DNA from: Bacillota bacterium
GTDB lineage: Bacteria > Bacillota > Clostridia > Christensenellales > SZUA-584
NCBI GenBank assembly: GCA_023412005.1
Contig: JAEYOE010000033.1
Location: forward strand, 62,001-126,000
Direction: 5' to 3'
Length of the DNA stretch: 64,000 nt
Shown piece by piece: positions 1 through 9,026 of the stretch. The notes under the pieces were generated by a model. That model was not told the DNA's origin. It ran no database searches and saw only the letters and a program-made list of their open reading frames with translations. Position numbers and translations under genes: made by a program. Positions within the stretch are counted from its first letter, which is position 1. Each line of letters opens with the position of its first letter.

Positions 1-324
1 GCGCTGGATGCACTGGAGGCAATACTGCCCGCCGGAACACTCTCGGGTGCACCCAAAATACGCGCCTGCGAGATTATTGAAGAACTCGAGCAATCGCCGC
101 GGGGCATATACGGCGGGGCTCTTGGGTACATCGACTTTACGGGCAATCTGGATACGTGTATCGCGATTCGTATGGCCGTGAAACGCGGTGGTACCGTCAG
201 CGTGCAGGCAGGCGGCGGCATTGTGGCCGACAGCGTGCCCGAGCTTGAATATGAGGAATCCGGCAATAAGGCGCTCGCCGTGATGAGCGCCTTATTACGC
301 GCAAACGAGGTGGACGACGAATGA
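1..324 (+). CDS. trpE: Anthranilate synthase component I, C-terminal part (5' end outside window)
   Basis: This is the 3' end of trpE, open from the first base of the window. The enzyme makes anthranilate from chorismate using ammonia delivered by TrpG. The visible 107 residues hold the conserved chorismate-binding core: a GTLSGAPK stretch (residues 17-24 of the fragment), RGIYGGALGY, an IAIR segment and the QAGGGIVADS/EYEE(S)GNKA block typical of the family's C-terminus. The stop codon TGA (322-324) overlaps the ATG of trpG (321-323), so translation is probably coupled. The operon promoter, any attenuator or T-box, and the N-terminal feedback-binding region lie upstream of the window. The related PabB and menaquinone/salicylate synthases share this core, but the trpGDCFBA context makes TrpE the clear choice. 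Confidence 0.95.
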   Translation, partial: ALDALEAILPAGTLSGAPKIRACEIIEELEQSPRGIYGGALGYIDFTGNLDTCIAIRMAVKRGGTVSVQAGGGIVADSVPELEYEESGNKALAVMSALLRANEVDDE

Positions 325-902
325 TACTCTTAATCGATAATTACGACAGCTTTACTTATAATTTATACCAACTCACCGCAAGCATCAATTCGGATATCAG
401 GGTGGTGCGCAACGACGCGATGAGCGTGGAAGAGATTCAGGCATTAAAGCCGTCTCACATATTGCTCTCCCCCGGCCCCGGCTACCCGAAGGATGCGGGT
501 ATCTGCGAGGATGTGATTCGCAGCCTGGGCGGCAGCGTGCCGATTCTCGGCGTGTGCCTCGGGCATCAGGCCATCTGCGAGGTGTTCGGCGCGACGATAT
601 CGCACGCACGGCAGCTGATGCACGGCAAAAAAAGCCGTATCACGCTCGACTCAACCAGCCCGCTTTTTGCGGGGCTGAGCGACTTCATCGACGCGGCACG
701 CTACCATTCGCTCGTGGCGAAGGAAGACACCGTGCCGGATTGCCTTAAAGTGATCGCGCGGGATGATATCGGCGAAATCATGGCCGTGTGCCACAAAGAA
801 ATGACCATCTACGGTGTACAGTTTCACCCCGAATCCGTGCTGACACCGCTGGGCGACGTGATACTTAAAAACTTTTTATCTCTGGAAGGAGGACGACAAT
901 GA
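321..902 (+). CDS. trpG: Anthranilate synthase component II (glutamine amidotransferase)
   Basis: A 193-residue class I glutamine amidotransferase that hydrolyses glutamine and channels ammonia to TrpE. The triad is visible: the nucleophile Cys79 in GVCLGHQ and the His/Glu pair in QFHPES near residue 172. The oxyanion region SPGPGYP (residues 50-56) is also present. It stands alone, not fused to TrpD as in enterobacteria. Its ATG sits inside the trpE stop (ATGA overlap) and its stop overlaps the trpD start in the same way. In some Firmicutes the same subunit also serves PabB in folate synthesis; the sequence cannot decide that here. Confidence 0.97.
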   Translation: MILLIDNYDSFTYNLYQLTASINSDIRVVRNDAMSVEEIQALKPSHILLSPGPGYPKDAGICEDVIRSLGGSVPILGVCLGHQAICEVFGATISHARQLMHGKKSRITLDSTSPLFAGLSDFIDAARYHSLVAKEDTVPDCLKVIARDDIGEIMAVCHKEMTIYGVQFHPESVLTPLGDVILKNFLSLEGGRQ

Positions 903-1912
903 TACAGGAAGCGATACGACAGGCGATAGACAAAAAGGACTTGAGCTACGACACCGCTAAGGAATCAATGCGCGAGATTATGCACGGGCAAGCCACACAG
1001 GCTCAAATTGCCGCGTTTTTAACGGCGCTGCGCATGAAGGGCGAGAGCATCGACGAAATCACCGCGTGCGCGGCTGTGATGCGCGAATGCTGCACGCGGC
1101 TGCCGCACGATATGGAAGTGCTCGAAATTGTGGGCACGGGCGGAGACGAAGCGTTTACGTTTAACATCTCCACCGTGTCGGCGTTTGTTGTCTCGGCGGC
1201 AGGTGTGCCGGTCGCCAAGCACGGCAACCGCAGCGTATCAAGCAAATGCGGCGCGGCGGATCTTTTTGAAGCGCTGGGCGCGCGGATTGATATAACCGCC
1301 GAGCAAAGCGCCAAAATCCTTGCGGACATCGGCCTTTGCTTCATGTTCGCGCCCGGCTATCACGCCTCAATGAAGCATGCGATGCCCGTTCGTCGCGAGA
1401 TGGGCACAAGAACGATATTCAATATTTTGGGGCCGCTTTCCAACCCCGCCTCTGCAACGATTCAACTGCTTGGCGTTTACGACGAAAAGCTGATTGAGCC
1501 GATGGCAAAGACGCTGCAGAACCTTGGCGTTCGCCGTGCAATGGTGGTGCACGGCAACGACGGCCTCGATGAAATTTCGCTGACCGCAACCTCGCAGGTT
1601 TGCGAGGTGAACGGTGATGCGATGACGCGCTATGAACTGAACCCGGGCGAGTTTGGGCTTGCGATGTGCAGGCCCGAAGATCTGGTGGGCGGCGATGCCG
1701 TCACGAACGCACAGATCGCGCGCGCCATTCTCTCGGGCAGCAAAGGCCCGAAGCGCGATGTGGTGATACTCAACGCGGGCGCATGCCTTTATATGGCGGG
1801 CAAGGCAGACAGCCTCGCGGGCGGTATGGCTCTGGCCGCACAGACAATTGACAGCGGCAAAGCCGCAAATAAGATGGAGGCGTTTGTCCGTGCGACGAAC
1901 GAGGTGCTATGA
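899..1912 (+). CDS. trpD: Anthranilate phosphoribosyltransferase
   Basis: A 337-residue enzyme that transfers phosphoribose from PRPP to anthranilate. The PRPP-binding glycine loop GTGGDE and the following KHGNRSVSSKCGAADLFEALG region are intact, as is the downstream NILGPLSNPA segment. Length is normal for the family. A good ribosome binding site (GGAGGA) lies within the end of trpG just upstream of the ATG at 899. Start and stop overlap the neighbouring genes by four bases (ATGA), indicating a single translationally coupled operon. Confidence 0.97.
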   Translation: MIQEAIRQAIDKKDLSYDTAKESMREIMHGQATQAQIAAFLTALRMKGESIDEITACAAVMRECCTRLPHDMEVLEIVGTGGDEAFTFNISTVSAFVVSAAGVPVAKHGNRSVSSKCGAADLFEALGARIDITAEQSAKILADIGLCFMFAPGYHASMKHAMPVRREMGTRTIFNILGPLSNPASATIQLLGVYDEKLIEPMAKTLQNLGVRRAMVVHGNDGLDEISLTATSQVCEVNGDAMTRYELNPGEFGLAMCRPEDLVGGDAVTNAQIARAILSGSKGPKRDVVILNAGACLYMAGKADSLAGGMALAAQTIDSGKAANKMEAFVRATNEVL

Positions 1913-2694
1913 TACTTGAAAGAATTGCCGTTGCCACACGAAAGCGCGTTGCAGCAGCCAAGGCCGCCGTGTTTCCCGAGGCCATGAAGCAGCGCGCACT
2001 TGAGCTTCCTAAAAAAGAATTTGCGTTTGAGCGGGCTTTGCGGCAGCCCGGCATGGCCTTTATATGCGAAGTGAAAAAGGCGTCGCCGTCCAAGGGGCTG
2101 ATCGCGCCCGACTTCCCGTATATTGATATCGCGCGGGATTATGAAGCCGCAGGTGCAAGCGCCATATCAGTGCTCACCGAGCCGGAGTATTTTCTCGGGA
2201 GCGACAGCTATCTCACCGAAATCAGAGCCATTTCCAATCTGCCGCTGCTGCGCAAGGACTTCACGGTGGATGAGTACCAGATTTACGAGGCCAAATCGAT
2301 CGGCGCGGATGCGGTGCTGCTGATCTGCGCGCTGCTCGATACGGAAACGATACATCAATACCTCAACATTTGCGATTCTCTCGGTCTATCGGCGCTCGTT
2401 GAGGCGCACACCGCAAAGGAGGTTATATCGGCGCTGGATGCGGGCGCGCGCATTGTGGGTGTTAATAACCGCAACCTCAAAACGTTTGAGGTTAACATTG
2501 AAACATGCGAAACACTCCGGCCGATGGTGCCGCCAGACGTGGTATTTGTGGCTGAAAGCGGCATTCAAACAAAGGGCGATATCACCCGCCTGACAAATGC
2601 GGGCGTGGATGCGGTGTTGATTGGCGAGTCGCTGATGCGCAGTACCGACCGGCAGGCTGTTTTAAGGGCGTTGCGCCAAGGCGGCGACACATGA
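1909..2694 (+). CDS. trpC: Indole-3-glycerol phosphate synthase
   Basis: A 261-residue single-domain TIM barrel that closes the indole ring in the fourth step of tryptophan synthesis. Visible hallmarks are EVKKASPSKG (catalytic Glu and Lys, around residues 54-63), LRKDF with its catalytic Lys, GVNNRNL and VAESGI near the C-terminus (phosphate-binding loop). It is not fused to TrpF, unlike the enterobacterial protein. The ATG overlaps the trpD stop by four bases and the TGA overlaps the trpF start by four bases. Confidence 0.97.
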   Translation: MILERIAVATRKRVAAAKAAVFPEAMKQRALELPKKEFAFERALRQPGMAFICEVKKASPSKGLIAPDFPYIDIARDYEAAGASAISVLTEPEYFLGSDSYLTEIRAISNLPLLRKDFTVDEYQIYEAKSIGADAVLLICALLDTETIHQYLNICDSLGLSALVEAHTAKEVISALDAGARIVGVNNRNLKTFEVNIETCETLRPMVPPDVVFVAESGIQTKGDITRLTNAGVDAVLIGESLMRSTDRQAVLRALRQGGDT

Positions 2695-3305
2695 GCAAAA
2701 TAAAGATATGCGGCCTCTCCCGCCTGCAGGATATCGATGCCGTCAACGAAGCCCTGCCGGATTATATCGGTTTTGTGTTCGCTCCGAGCCCGCGGCAGAT
2801 TTGCACCATGCAGGCCTCGGCTTTAAAAAAAACGCTTGACCGCCGTATTCAAGCCGTTGGCGTATTCGTGGATGCCGATATCGACAAAGTCACAGCGTTG
2901 GCACTTGACGGCATCATCGATATGATACAGCTGCACGGGCATGAAGACGCTCTATATATTAGGAAGCTAAAAAGAGCTGTCAGTGTTCCGGTTATCAAAG
3001 CGGTGCGCGTGCAGTGCGCTGAACAGATTATGGAGGCACAGCCTCTCGACTGCGATTATCTGCTGCTGGACACATGGCAAAAGGGTGTGCAGGGCGGCAG
3101 CGGCGTTACGTTTGACTGGTCGCTGATCCCGCAAGGCATCAAGCCGTATTTTCTGGCGGGCGGATTGAACGCGCAGAATATACTCAGAGCCGCACAGCTT
3201 AAGCCCTACTGCCTTGATGTGAGCAGCGGCGCGGAGACAGACGGCATAAAAGACAAAGACAAGATAGCAAAGCTTGTTCAACAGATAAGGAGGCAAGACA
3301 ATTGA
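2691..3305 (+). CDS. trpF: Phosphoribosylanthranilate isomerase
   Basis: A 204-residue TIM-barrel isomerase acting between TrpD and TrpC. The N-terminal KICGLS contains the catalytic Cys, the catalytic Asp lies in the LLLDT segment near residue 126, and LAGGLN and the DVSSGAE phosphate loop follow. The chain is a compact, normal-length monofunctional TrpF. It begins on the trpC stop (ATGA). Near its 3' end a strong AAGGAGG at 3289-3295 serves the downstream trpB, whose TTG start overlaps this gene's TGA. Confidence 0.96.
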   Translation: MSKIKICGLSRLQDIDAVNEALPDYIGFVFAPSPRQICTMQASALKKTLDRRIQAVGVFVDADIDKVTALALDGIIDMIQLHGHEDALYIRKLKRAVSVPVIKAVRVQCAEQIMEAQPLDCDYLLLDTWQKGVQGGSGVTFDWSLIPQGIKPYFLAGGLNAQNILRAAQLKPYCLDVSSGAETDGIKDKDKIAKLVQQIRRQDN

Positions 3306-4486
3306 GCAAAGGACGATTTGGCAAACACGGCGGCCGGTTCATACCCGAAACGCTGATGAACGCCGTGATTGAACTGGAAGAAGCTTATGAGCATTATAAA
3401 AACGACAGCGCATTTTGCGAAGCATTTGACGCGCTGCTGAAAAACTACGCGGGGCGGCCATCGCTGCTGTATTACGCGGAAAAGATGACGCGCGACCTCG
3501 GCGGCGCGAAAATCTATTTAAAGCGCGAAGACTTAAATCACACAGGCTCGCACAAGATCAACAACGTGCTGGGTCAGGTGCTGCTCGCCAAGAAAATGGG
3601 CAAAACGCGCGTGATTGCCGAAACGGGTGCAGGGCAGCACGGCGTGGCCACCGCCACCGCCGCAGCCTTTATGGACCTCGAATGCGAGATATACATGGGC
3701 AAGGAAGACACCGAGCGTCAGGTTTTAAACGTGTACCGCATGGAGCTGCTCGGCGCAAAGGTGCATCCGGTGACGAGTGGTACGCAAACGCTCAAGGACG
3801 CGGTGAATGAAGCGATGCGCGAATGGACCTCGCGCATTGACGATACGCATTACGTGATGGGCTCCGTGATGGGGCCACACCCGTTCCCCACCATTGTGCG
3901 CGATTTTCAGAGCGTGATCGGCAAAGAGGTGAAGCAGCAGCTGCTGGAAACCGAAGGCCGTTTGCCGGACGCGGTGGTGGCGTGCGTGGGCGGCGGCAGC
4001 AACGCAATGGGCTTGTTTTACGACTTTATTCCCGAGACAAATGTGCGGCTGATCGGCTGTGAAGCCGCCGGGCTGGGCGCGGACACACCCAAAACCGCCG
4101 CAACGATTGCGACGGGTTCACTCGGGATATTCCACGGTATGAAGTCTTACTTCTGCCAGGATGCTTTCGGGCAGATCGCGCCCGTTCACTCGATATCGGC
4201 GGGGCTGGATTACCCGGGCATCGGCCCCGAGCACGCGAACCTTTTTGACACGGGGCGCGCGCAGTACGTGCCCGTTACCGACGAGGAATCTGTCCAGGCG
4301 TTTGAGTATCTCTCGCGTACCGAGGGCATCATCCCGGCTATCGAAAGCGCGCATGCCGTGGCGTATGTGCAAAAAATAGCACCGACTATGAAAAAAGATC
4401 AGATTATCGTCGTTAACCTGTCAGGGCGCGGCGACAAGGACGTGGCAGCCATCGCGCGTTACAGGGGGGTGAATATCCATGAATAA
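3302..4486 (+). CDS. trpB: Tryptophan synthase beta chain (TTG start)
   Basis: A 394-residue PLP enzyme that joins indole and serine. Lys85 in HTGSHKINN is the expected Schiff-base lysine, and the GGGSNAMG loop binds the cofactor phosphate. The chain matches the TrpB1 class that pairs with TrpA. The start is a TTG at 3302 overlapping the trpF stop as TTGA; it is supported by the AAGGAGG at 3289-3295 and by the family N-terminus (GRFGKHGGRFIPE). Its 3' end overlaps trpA by eight bases, which suits the fixed 1:1 alpha-beta complex. Confidence 0.97.
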   Translation: MSKGRFGKHGGRFIPETLMNAVIELEEAYEHYKNDSAFCEAFDALLKNYAGRPSLLYYAEKMTRDLGGAKIYLKREDLNHTGSHKINNVLGQVLLAKKMGKTRVIAETGAGQHGVATATAAAFMDLECEIYMGKEDTERQVLNVYRMELLGAKVHPVTSGTQTLKDAVNEAMREWTSRIDDTHYVMGSVMGPHPFPTIVRDFQSVIGKEVKQQLLETEGRLPDAVVACVGGGSNAMGLFYDFIPETNVRLIGCEAAGLGADTPKTAATIATGSLGIFHGMKSYFCQDAFGQIAPVHSISAGLDYPGIGPEHANLFDTGRAQYVPVTDEESVQAFEYLSRTEGIIPAIESAHAVAYVQKIAPTMKKDQIIVVNLSGRGDKDVAAIARYRGVNIHE

Positions 4487-5258
4487 GCTGCACAAAGCGT
4501 TTGAAAACGGCAAAGCCTTTATCCCGTTTGTGACGGCGGGCGACCCGAATCTGGATACCACCGAGCAGCTGGTGCTCGCAATGGCGCAGGCCGGAGCCGA
4601 TTTGATTGAGCTGGGCATCCCATTTTCCGACCCGGTGGCCGAAGGCCCTGTGATTCAGCAGGCGGATGAGCGTGCGCTCGCGGCTGGCACCACGACCGAC
4701 CGCATTTTCGAGATGGTGAGCCGCGTGCGCCAGAAGACCGACGTACCGCTCGCGTTTATGACTTACGCCAACCCGATATTCGTATACGGCGCGGAACCAT
4801 TTATGCGCCGCTGCGCCGAGACCGGCGTGGATGCCGTGATTGTGCCCGATCTGCCGTTTGAGGAAAAGGATGAGCTGGCTCCCGCGTGCCGCACGCACGA
4901 TGTGAAGCTGATATCGTTGATCGCGCCCACCTCCAAGGAGCGCATCGGCTTGATTGCGTCGCAGGCCGAGGGCTTCGTGTATTGTGTGTCGTCACTTGGT
5001 GTAACGGGTGTGCGCAGCCAAATCAACACAGATTTAAGCCGAATGATCGCCGAGGTCAAGGCGGTGCGCGATATCCCCTGCGCGATCGGTTTTGGCATAT
5101 CCACACCCGAACAGGCGCGTGACATGGCAAAAGTGGCGGACGGCGTGATTGTCGGCAGCGCGATTGTGAAGATGGCCGCCAAGTTCGGCACAGGCTGCGT
5201 GCAGCCGATTGCGGACTATGTGCGCGAGATGAAACAAGCCACAGTATCAGGAGAATAA
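4479..5258 (+). CDS. trpA: Tryptophan synthase alpha chain
   Basis: A 259-residue TIM barrel that releases indole from indole-3-glycerol phosphate and passes it to TrpB. The catalytic Glu is Glu44 in LIELGIPFSDP. The second acidic catalytic position, an Asp in the enteric enzyme, appears to be Glu55 (VAEGP) here, a variant I recall from other members of the family. The start lies within trpB (eight-base overlap) behind a G-rich site. The DAHP synthase gene follows after two bases, so this is not the end of the operon. Confidence 0.96.
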   Translation: MNKLHKAFENGKAFIPFVTAGDPNLDTTEQLVLAMAQAGADLIELGIPFSDPVAEGPVIQQADERALAAGTTTDRIFEMVSRVRQKTDVPLAFMTYANPIFVYGAEPFMRRCAETGVDAVIVPDLPFEEKDELAPACRTHDVKLISLIAPTSKERIGLIASQAEGFVYCVSSLGVTGVRSQINTDLSRMIAEVKAVRDIPCAIGFGISTPEQARDMAKVADGVIVGSAIVKMAAKFGTGCVQPIADYVREMKQATVSGE

Positions 5259-5260
5259 TT

Positions 5261-6274
5261 ATGGTATTTGTATTGAAAAACGGCGCCAGCGAAGAGCAAA
5301 TCGGCGCATTCGTTAAAAGAATTGAAGCGGACGGCTTCTCCACTTTTTTAAGTACCGGCACGGAGCACACCGTCGTCTGCCTGATTGGCAATACGGCCAC
5401 GGTGGATGTGGACCATGTGGTGCAGACCAATGACATTGTGGAATACGGGAAGCGTGTGACGGAGCCATACAAAGCGGTGAACCGCACGGTGCATCCCGAA
5501 AACACGCTTGTCAGCGCAGATGGTGTCACGTTCGGCGAAGGGTTTTTCCACGTAGTGGCCGGGCCATGCTCGGTGGAAAGCGAAGAACAAATCATTGAGG
5601 TGGCCAAAGCGATTAAACGCAGCGGCGCGGCCATGCTGCGCGGCGGCGCGTTCAAGCCGCGCACCTCGCCTTACGCGTTCCCCGGGCTGCGCGAGGAGGG
5701 CATTCACCTGCTGCTCGCCGCCAAAAAGGAAACCGGGCTGCCGATTGTCAGCGAGATTATGAACCAGACACAGCTGCCGATGTTTGAGGCTGTGGATATG
5801 ATACAGATCGGCACGCGCAATATGCAGAACTTCGATCTGCTGCGCGAGGTGGGCCATAGCAAAAAGCCGGTGCTGCTCAAGCGCGGCTTTTCCAACACGC
5901 TGGAGGAGTTTTTGATGAGCGCGGAATACATCGTCGCCTCGGGCAACCCGAATGTGATACTGTGCGAGCGCGGCATCCGCACGTTTGAGACGATGACGCG
6001 CAACACGCTGGATCTCTCGGCGGTGCCGCTCTTAAAGCAAAAGTCGCATCTGCCGGTGGTAGTCGACCCGAGCCATGCGTCGGGGCTGCGCAGCCTTGTG
6101 CCTGCGCTGTCGCGCGCGGCGATTGCGGTCGGCGCGGACGGGCTGATCATCGAGGCTCACAACAACCCCGCCAAAGCGCTGTCAGACGGCGCACAGTCGC
6201 TGGATCTAAAACAGTTTGACGCACTGATGAGTGATTTGAAGCGCCGCGCCGCCTTTGAAGGCAAGGCCATGTGA
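5261..6274 (+). CDS. aroF: 3-deoxy-7-phosphoheptulonate (DAHP) synthase, ferredoxin-like N-terminal domain type
   Basis: A 337-residue type I-beta DAHP synthase, the entry step to chorismate. Residues 1-70 form the small ferredoxin-like/ACT-like regulatory domain typical of this subgroup. The catalytic barrel follows with GPCSVES, the RGGAFKPRTSPY phosphate loop, LLKRGF, CERGIRTFE and VVDPSHASG motifs carrying the metal and PEP ligands. It starts two bases after the trpA stop, with AGGAGAA upstream. Its place in the trp operon suggests carbon entry is raised together with the tryptophan branch. The gene symbol follows common Firmicute usage; aroA(G) or aroG would also be used. Confidence 0.93.
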   Translation: MVFVLKNGASEEQIGAFVKRIEADGFSTFLSTGTEHTVVCLIGNTATVDVDHVVQTNDIVEYGKRVTEPYKAVNRTVHPENTLVSADGVTFGEGFFHVVAGPCSVESEEQIIEVAKAIKRSGAAMLRGGAFKPRTSPYAFPGLREEGIHLLLAAKKETGLPIVSEIMNQTQLPMFEAVDMIQIGTRNMQNFDLLREVGHSKKPVLLKRGFSNTLEEFLMSAEYIVASGNPNVILCERGIRTFETMTRNTLDLSAVPLLKQKSHLPVVVDPSHASGLRSLVPALSRAAIAVGADGLIIEAHNNPAKALSDGAQSLDLKQFDALMSDLKRRAAFEGKAM

Positions 6275-6283
6275 GGTGGAATC

Positions 6284-6745
6284 ATGACAAGTGCTGTACA
6301 GATCGCGGAGCGCGGTGATTTGCCTGAGATACTCAGCGTTCAGAAAGCGGCGTTCTCCCCCATTGCGGTGATGCTGAATAAGGAGACGCTGCCCCCACTG
6401 CTGCAAACGCTCAGCGACATTGAAGCCGACTTTGAAAAACATCTGATATTGAAGTATACGCTAAACGGGCGCATTGCCGGCAGCGTCCGCGCCTATGCAG
6501 ACGAGCAGAATGTGTGCCGGATCGGCAAGCTTGTGGTGCTGCCCGGCTTTCAAGGCTTTGGTATCGGCAAGGCGCTGATGCAGGCGGTTCATGAGCAATT
6601 CAGTGGCTGCGCCTCGTTTCAGCTGTTCACCAGCAAGAATATCGCGTACATTGTTGATTTTTATGAAAGGCTTGGGTATAAGGAAACGCGCAGCGAACCG
6701 TTTGAGGGCGACACGCTTGTGTTCTTGGAGCGCAAGAATTTTTGA
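6284..6745 (+). CDS. GNAT family N-acetyltransferase
   Basis: A 153-residue acetyltransferase of the GNAT fold. The acetyl-CoA pyrophosphate loop is visible as LVVLPGFQGFGIGKALM (around residues 82-98), followed by the strand-helix FYERLGY typical of the C-terminal half. The substrate cannot be told from sequence. It begins nine bases after the DAHP synthase stop with a GAGGTGG site, so it probably sits at the tail of the trp operon transcript. I see no convincing terminator between it and the next gene. Confidence 0.85.
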   Translation: MTSAVQIAERGDLPEILSVQKAAFSPIAVMLNKETLPPLLQTLSDIEADFEKHLILKYTLNGRIAGSVRAYADEQNVCRIGKLVVLPGFQGFGIGKALMQAVHEQFSGCASFQLFTSKNIAYIVDFYERLGYKETRSEPFEGDTLVFLERKNF

Positions 6746-6822
6746 TCTCATCACGGTGAAAGAACTTTCTTAGAAACGATTATAACGATGGCCATATTTG
6801 CCGACGGTTTCTGTCGTATCGA

Positions 6823-6851
6823 TTGTTATTTAACAATAATCATTGTATTAT
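6823..6851 (+). promoter_or_regulatory. Predicted sigma-A promoter for the 147-aa membrane protein
   Basis: TTGTTA at 6823-6828, a 17-base spacer and TATTAT at 6846-6851, followed by AAGGAGG before the ATG at 6882. This suggests the small membrane protein is transcribed apart from the trp operon. Confidence 0.5.
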
Positions 6852-6881
6852 TTAATAAAATATACATAAGGAGGTTTTATT

Positions 6882-7325
6882 ATGGATTTAAAAGTTGAGA
6901 ACAACTTGTCCAGTGAAGCTATTCGATCAAATGAGTATAACATTTATAAATGCTTCAAATTATCACTTTTTAATGTCATAGTCAGTGCCTGCTTTCTCCT
7001 CATTGCATGCTTCATCTCAGATTTTTTTGATATCTATCCTGACGAACTCATGCAGCTTCTAATCGTTTTCACGGCGATAGGTTTTTCATTTGTATTTATT
7101 TCGTTTATATATTTGGCAGTAAAAAGAAAGGATTCAGCAGTTGTTCTTTCTATGATCGCGGGAATCATCACACTCATATCCGTATTTGGTCTCGGTCTAT
7201 ACCTTGTTTCAGGCGGTGACGGCGGACATGTAACGCAAACAGAGCACGATACCGGCTTTGTTTTGTTGGTCTGGGCGATAAACGAGATTGCCATGATTAT
7301 TATATTAGCAAAGAAAAAAAACTAA
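6882..7325 (+). CDS. Small multi-pass membrane protein, function unknown
   Basis: I do not recognise this 147-residue protein. It has a short polar N-terminus (about 25 residues) and then four hydrophobic stretches, roughly residues 27-48, 58-80, 88-108 and 123-142, with a Lys-rich C-terminus, so it is probably an inner-membrane protein. The region is A+T richer than the trp operon before it. Start choice is supported by AAGGAGG seven bases upstream. It has its own predicted promoter. The sequence around residues 109-120 (GGDGGHVTQTEHD) is a polar loop of unknown purpose. Confidence 0.6.
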   Translation: MDLKVENNLSSEAIRSNEYNIYKCFKLSLFNVIVSACFLLIACFISDFFDIYPDELMQLLIVFTAIGFSFVFISFIYLAVKRKDSAVVLSMIAGIITLISVFGLGLYLVSGGDGGHVTQTEHDTGFVLLVWAINEIAMIIILAKKKN

Positions 7326-7468
7326 AAAAAAGAACAGACCTCACTCACCTGTATAGTCATTTCTTTCTTTAGGATATAAGAATTATTCCAATTAAAGCTT
7401 GACACGCGCTGGTTTTTATAAGAATATATATTATATATTACAAAATTATGACGAGGATGCGTGCCGAC

Positions 7469-9013
7469 ATGAGATTATTTCAGAAAAAGCGCAAAATACC
7501 CTTTGTCACCATCACCGTGTTCATGGTTGTGTTTGCGGTCAGCATGTATGCGGCCTTTGCCGAAGATACCGTTGTGACCGACGCTAACCTAAAAACTGCG
7601 TTAACCACACTCGGTGCAGACGCAAACAGCGACACCATCATCACATCTTCAGAAATGGCTGCGCTCACCGGCGATATCGATCTGTCGGGCAAAAGCATCT
7701 CTGATATTTCGGGCCTTGACTATGCCACGGGCGTTACATCGATCAACCTTAAAAACAACACCATCCGGAGCATACAGCCTCTTGTCACGCTGGTTGGCGC
7801 ACCGCATGCGTTAACAAGCGTTGATGTTTCCAACAACTATCTGGTTATTGCCGATGGCAGTGAGGACAAGCTCGCCGTTCAGGCAATCGCAGGCGCAGGC
7901 TGTACGGTCGTCAGCGACCCGCAAACAACCATACCGGCGGCCGGGGTCACCCTCAATACGAAAACATTACTGCTCGGCATCGGTGAAACCGCCGCACTGA
8001 CGGCGGCGATCGCGCCCGATGATGCGGCCAACAAAGCCGCAACTTGGTCTTCAAGCGACGAAAGCATAGTGACGGTATCAAACGGCACGGTGACCGCTGT
8101 GTCAGCAGGTACAGCCACCATCACAGCCGTTTCGTCGTCCAACCCCTCCGTTTTTGATACCTGTGCCGTCACGGTGAAATCATACGCCATCGAAACCACC
8201 AAATACCCCATTGACCGCGCGCAAGGTGTTCTTAAAGGGGTGCCAAAGATGACCACCTCGGTCGAGTTCTTGAGCAACTTAAGAAACGCAACAGCGGATC
8301 TTGCCATATTAGATGCGGCTGGCAATCTTTGCGGAAGCACACCGATGAAAACCGGAATGACATTGGTTCTGAACGCAAACGGCGCCCAGCGCGATACATT
8401 GAAAATCGCCGTTAACGGCGACTGTAATGGCGATGGTACGGTCTCCGTTTCAGACTACACACTGGCCCGTCAGCACATTTTGGGGCTGAGAGCTCTCGAC
8501 AGTGTGTCCAAAGCCGCTTGCGACATTAACGGAGACGGTAAGGTTTCCATTTCCGATTACACGTCGATGCGTTTGGATATTCTCGGGCTTAAGGCCATCA
8601 CTCCTCTTCCCGATTTACCGGCAGTATCCGATTCGCGTATCAGGGCGTTCCTTGATATGGCACTGATGCAGCAGGGCAAGCCGTACGTTTGGGGGGCAAT
8701 AGGCCCAGAGACTTTCGACTGTTCCGGCTATATCTATTACTGCCTCAAAAAAGTGGGATACAGTCTTGGCCGATCTACCGCCAGCACATACAGCAAAAAC
8801 GATAAGTGGCAGTATATCCCGAGAAACCAGCTCCAGCCCGGAGACCTGATGTTCTACTTCGATGACGATATGGCAACCATCGGGCATGTCGGCGTATACC
8901 TTGGCAACGGCTATCATATTCACGCCTCGTCGGATTACGGGTGTGTAATTATCTGCCGCGTTGAAGGCTGGTACGACAAAAGGCTGAGCCACGGCCGCCG
9001 CGTGTTCTTTTAA
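7469..9013 (+). CDS. Secreted protein with LRR-like, Ig-like (BIG2), dockerin and NlpC/P60 domains
   Basis: The chain opens with a Lys/Arg-rich stretch and a hydrophobic signal peptide ending near AFAED. Next come a short leucine-rich segment (ISDISGLD...LKNNTIRSI), a BIG2 Ig-like domain, and a dockerin module with two calcium-binding repeats (GDCNGDGTVSVSDY and DINGDGKVSISDY). The last 130 residues are an NlpC/P60 domain with the catalytic Cys in FDCSGYIYY, a His in IGHVGVYLGNG and a third polar residue in HIHAS; such domains cut cell-wall peptides. I chose ATG 7469 because GAGGA lies eleven bases upstream; 7448 and 7457 are in-frame alternatives with poorer sites. A dockerin on a wall hydrolase implies docking to a cohesin-bearing scaffold, not found in this window. 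Confidence 0.88.
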   Translation: MRLFQKKRKIPFVTITVFMVVFAVSMYAAFAEDTVVTDANLKTALTTLGADANSDTIITSSEMAALTGDIDLSGKSISDISGLDYATGVTSINLKNNTIRSIQPLVTLVGAPHALTSVDVSNNYLVIADGSEDKLAVQAIAGAGCTVVSDPQTTIPAAGVTLNTKTLLLGIGETAALTAAIAPDDAANKAATWSSSDESIVTVSNGTVTAVSAGTATITAVSSSNPSVFDTCAVTVKSYAIETTKYPIDRAQGVLKGVPKMTTSVEFLSNLRNATADLAILDAAGNLCGSTPMKTGMTLVLNANGAQRDTLKIAVNGDCNGDGTVSVSDYTLARQHILGLRALDSVSKAACDINGDGKVSISDYTSMRLDILGLKAITPLPDLPAVSDSRIRAFLDMALMQQGKPYVWGAIGPETFDCSGYIYYCLKKVGYSLGRSTASTYSKNDKWQYIPRNQLQPGDLMFYFDDDMATIGHVGVYLGNGYHIHASSDYGCVIICRVEGWYDKRLSHGRRVFF

Positions 9014-9026
9014 CGAATAGTCAATC

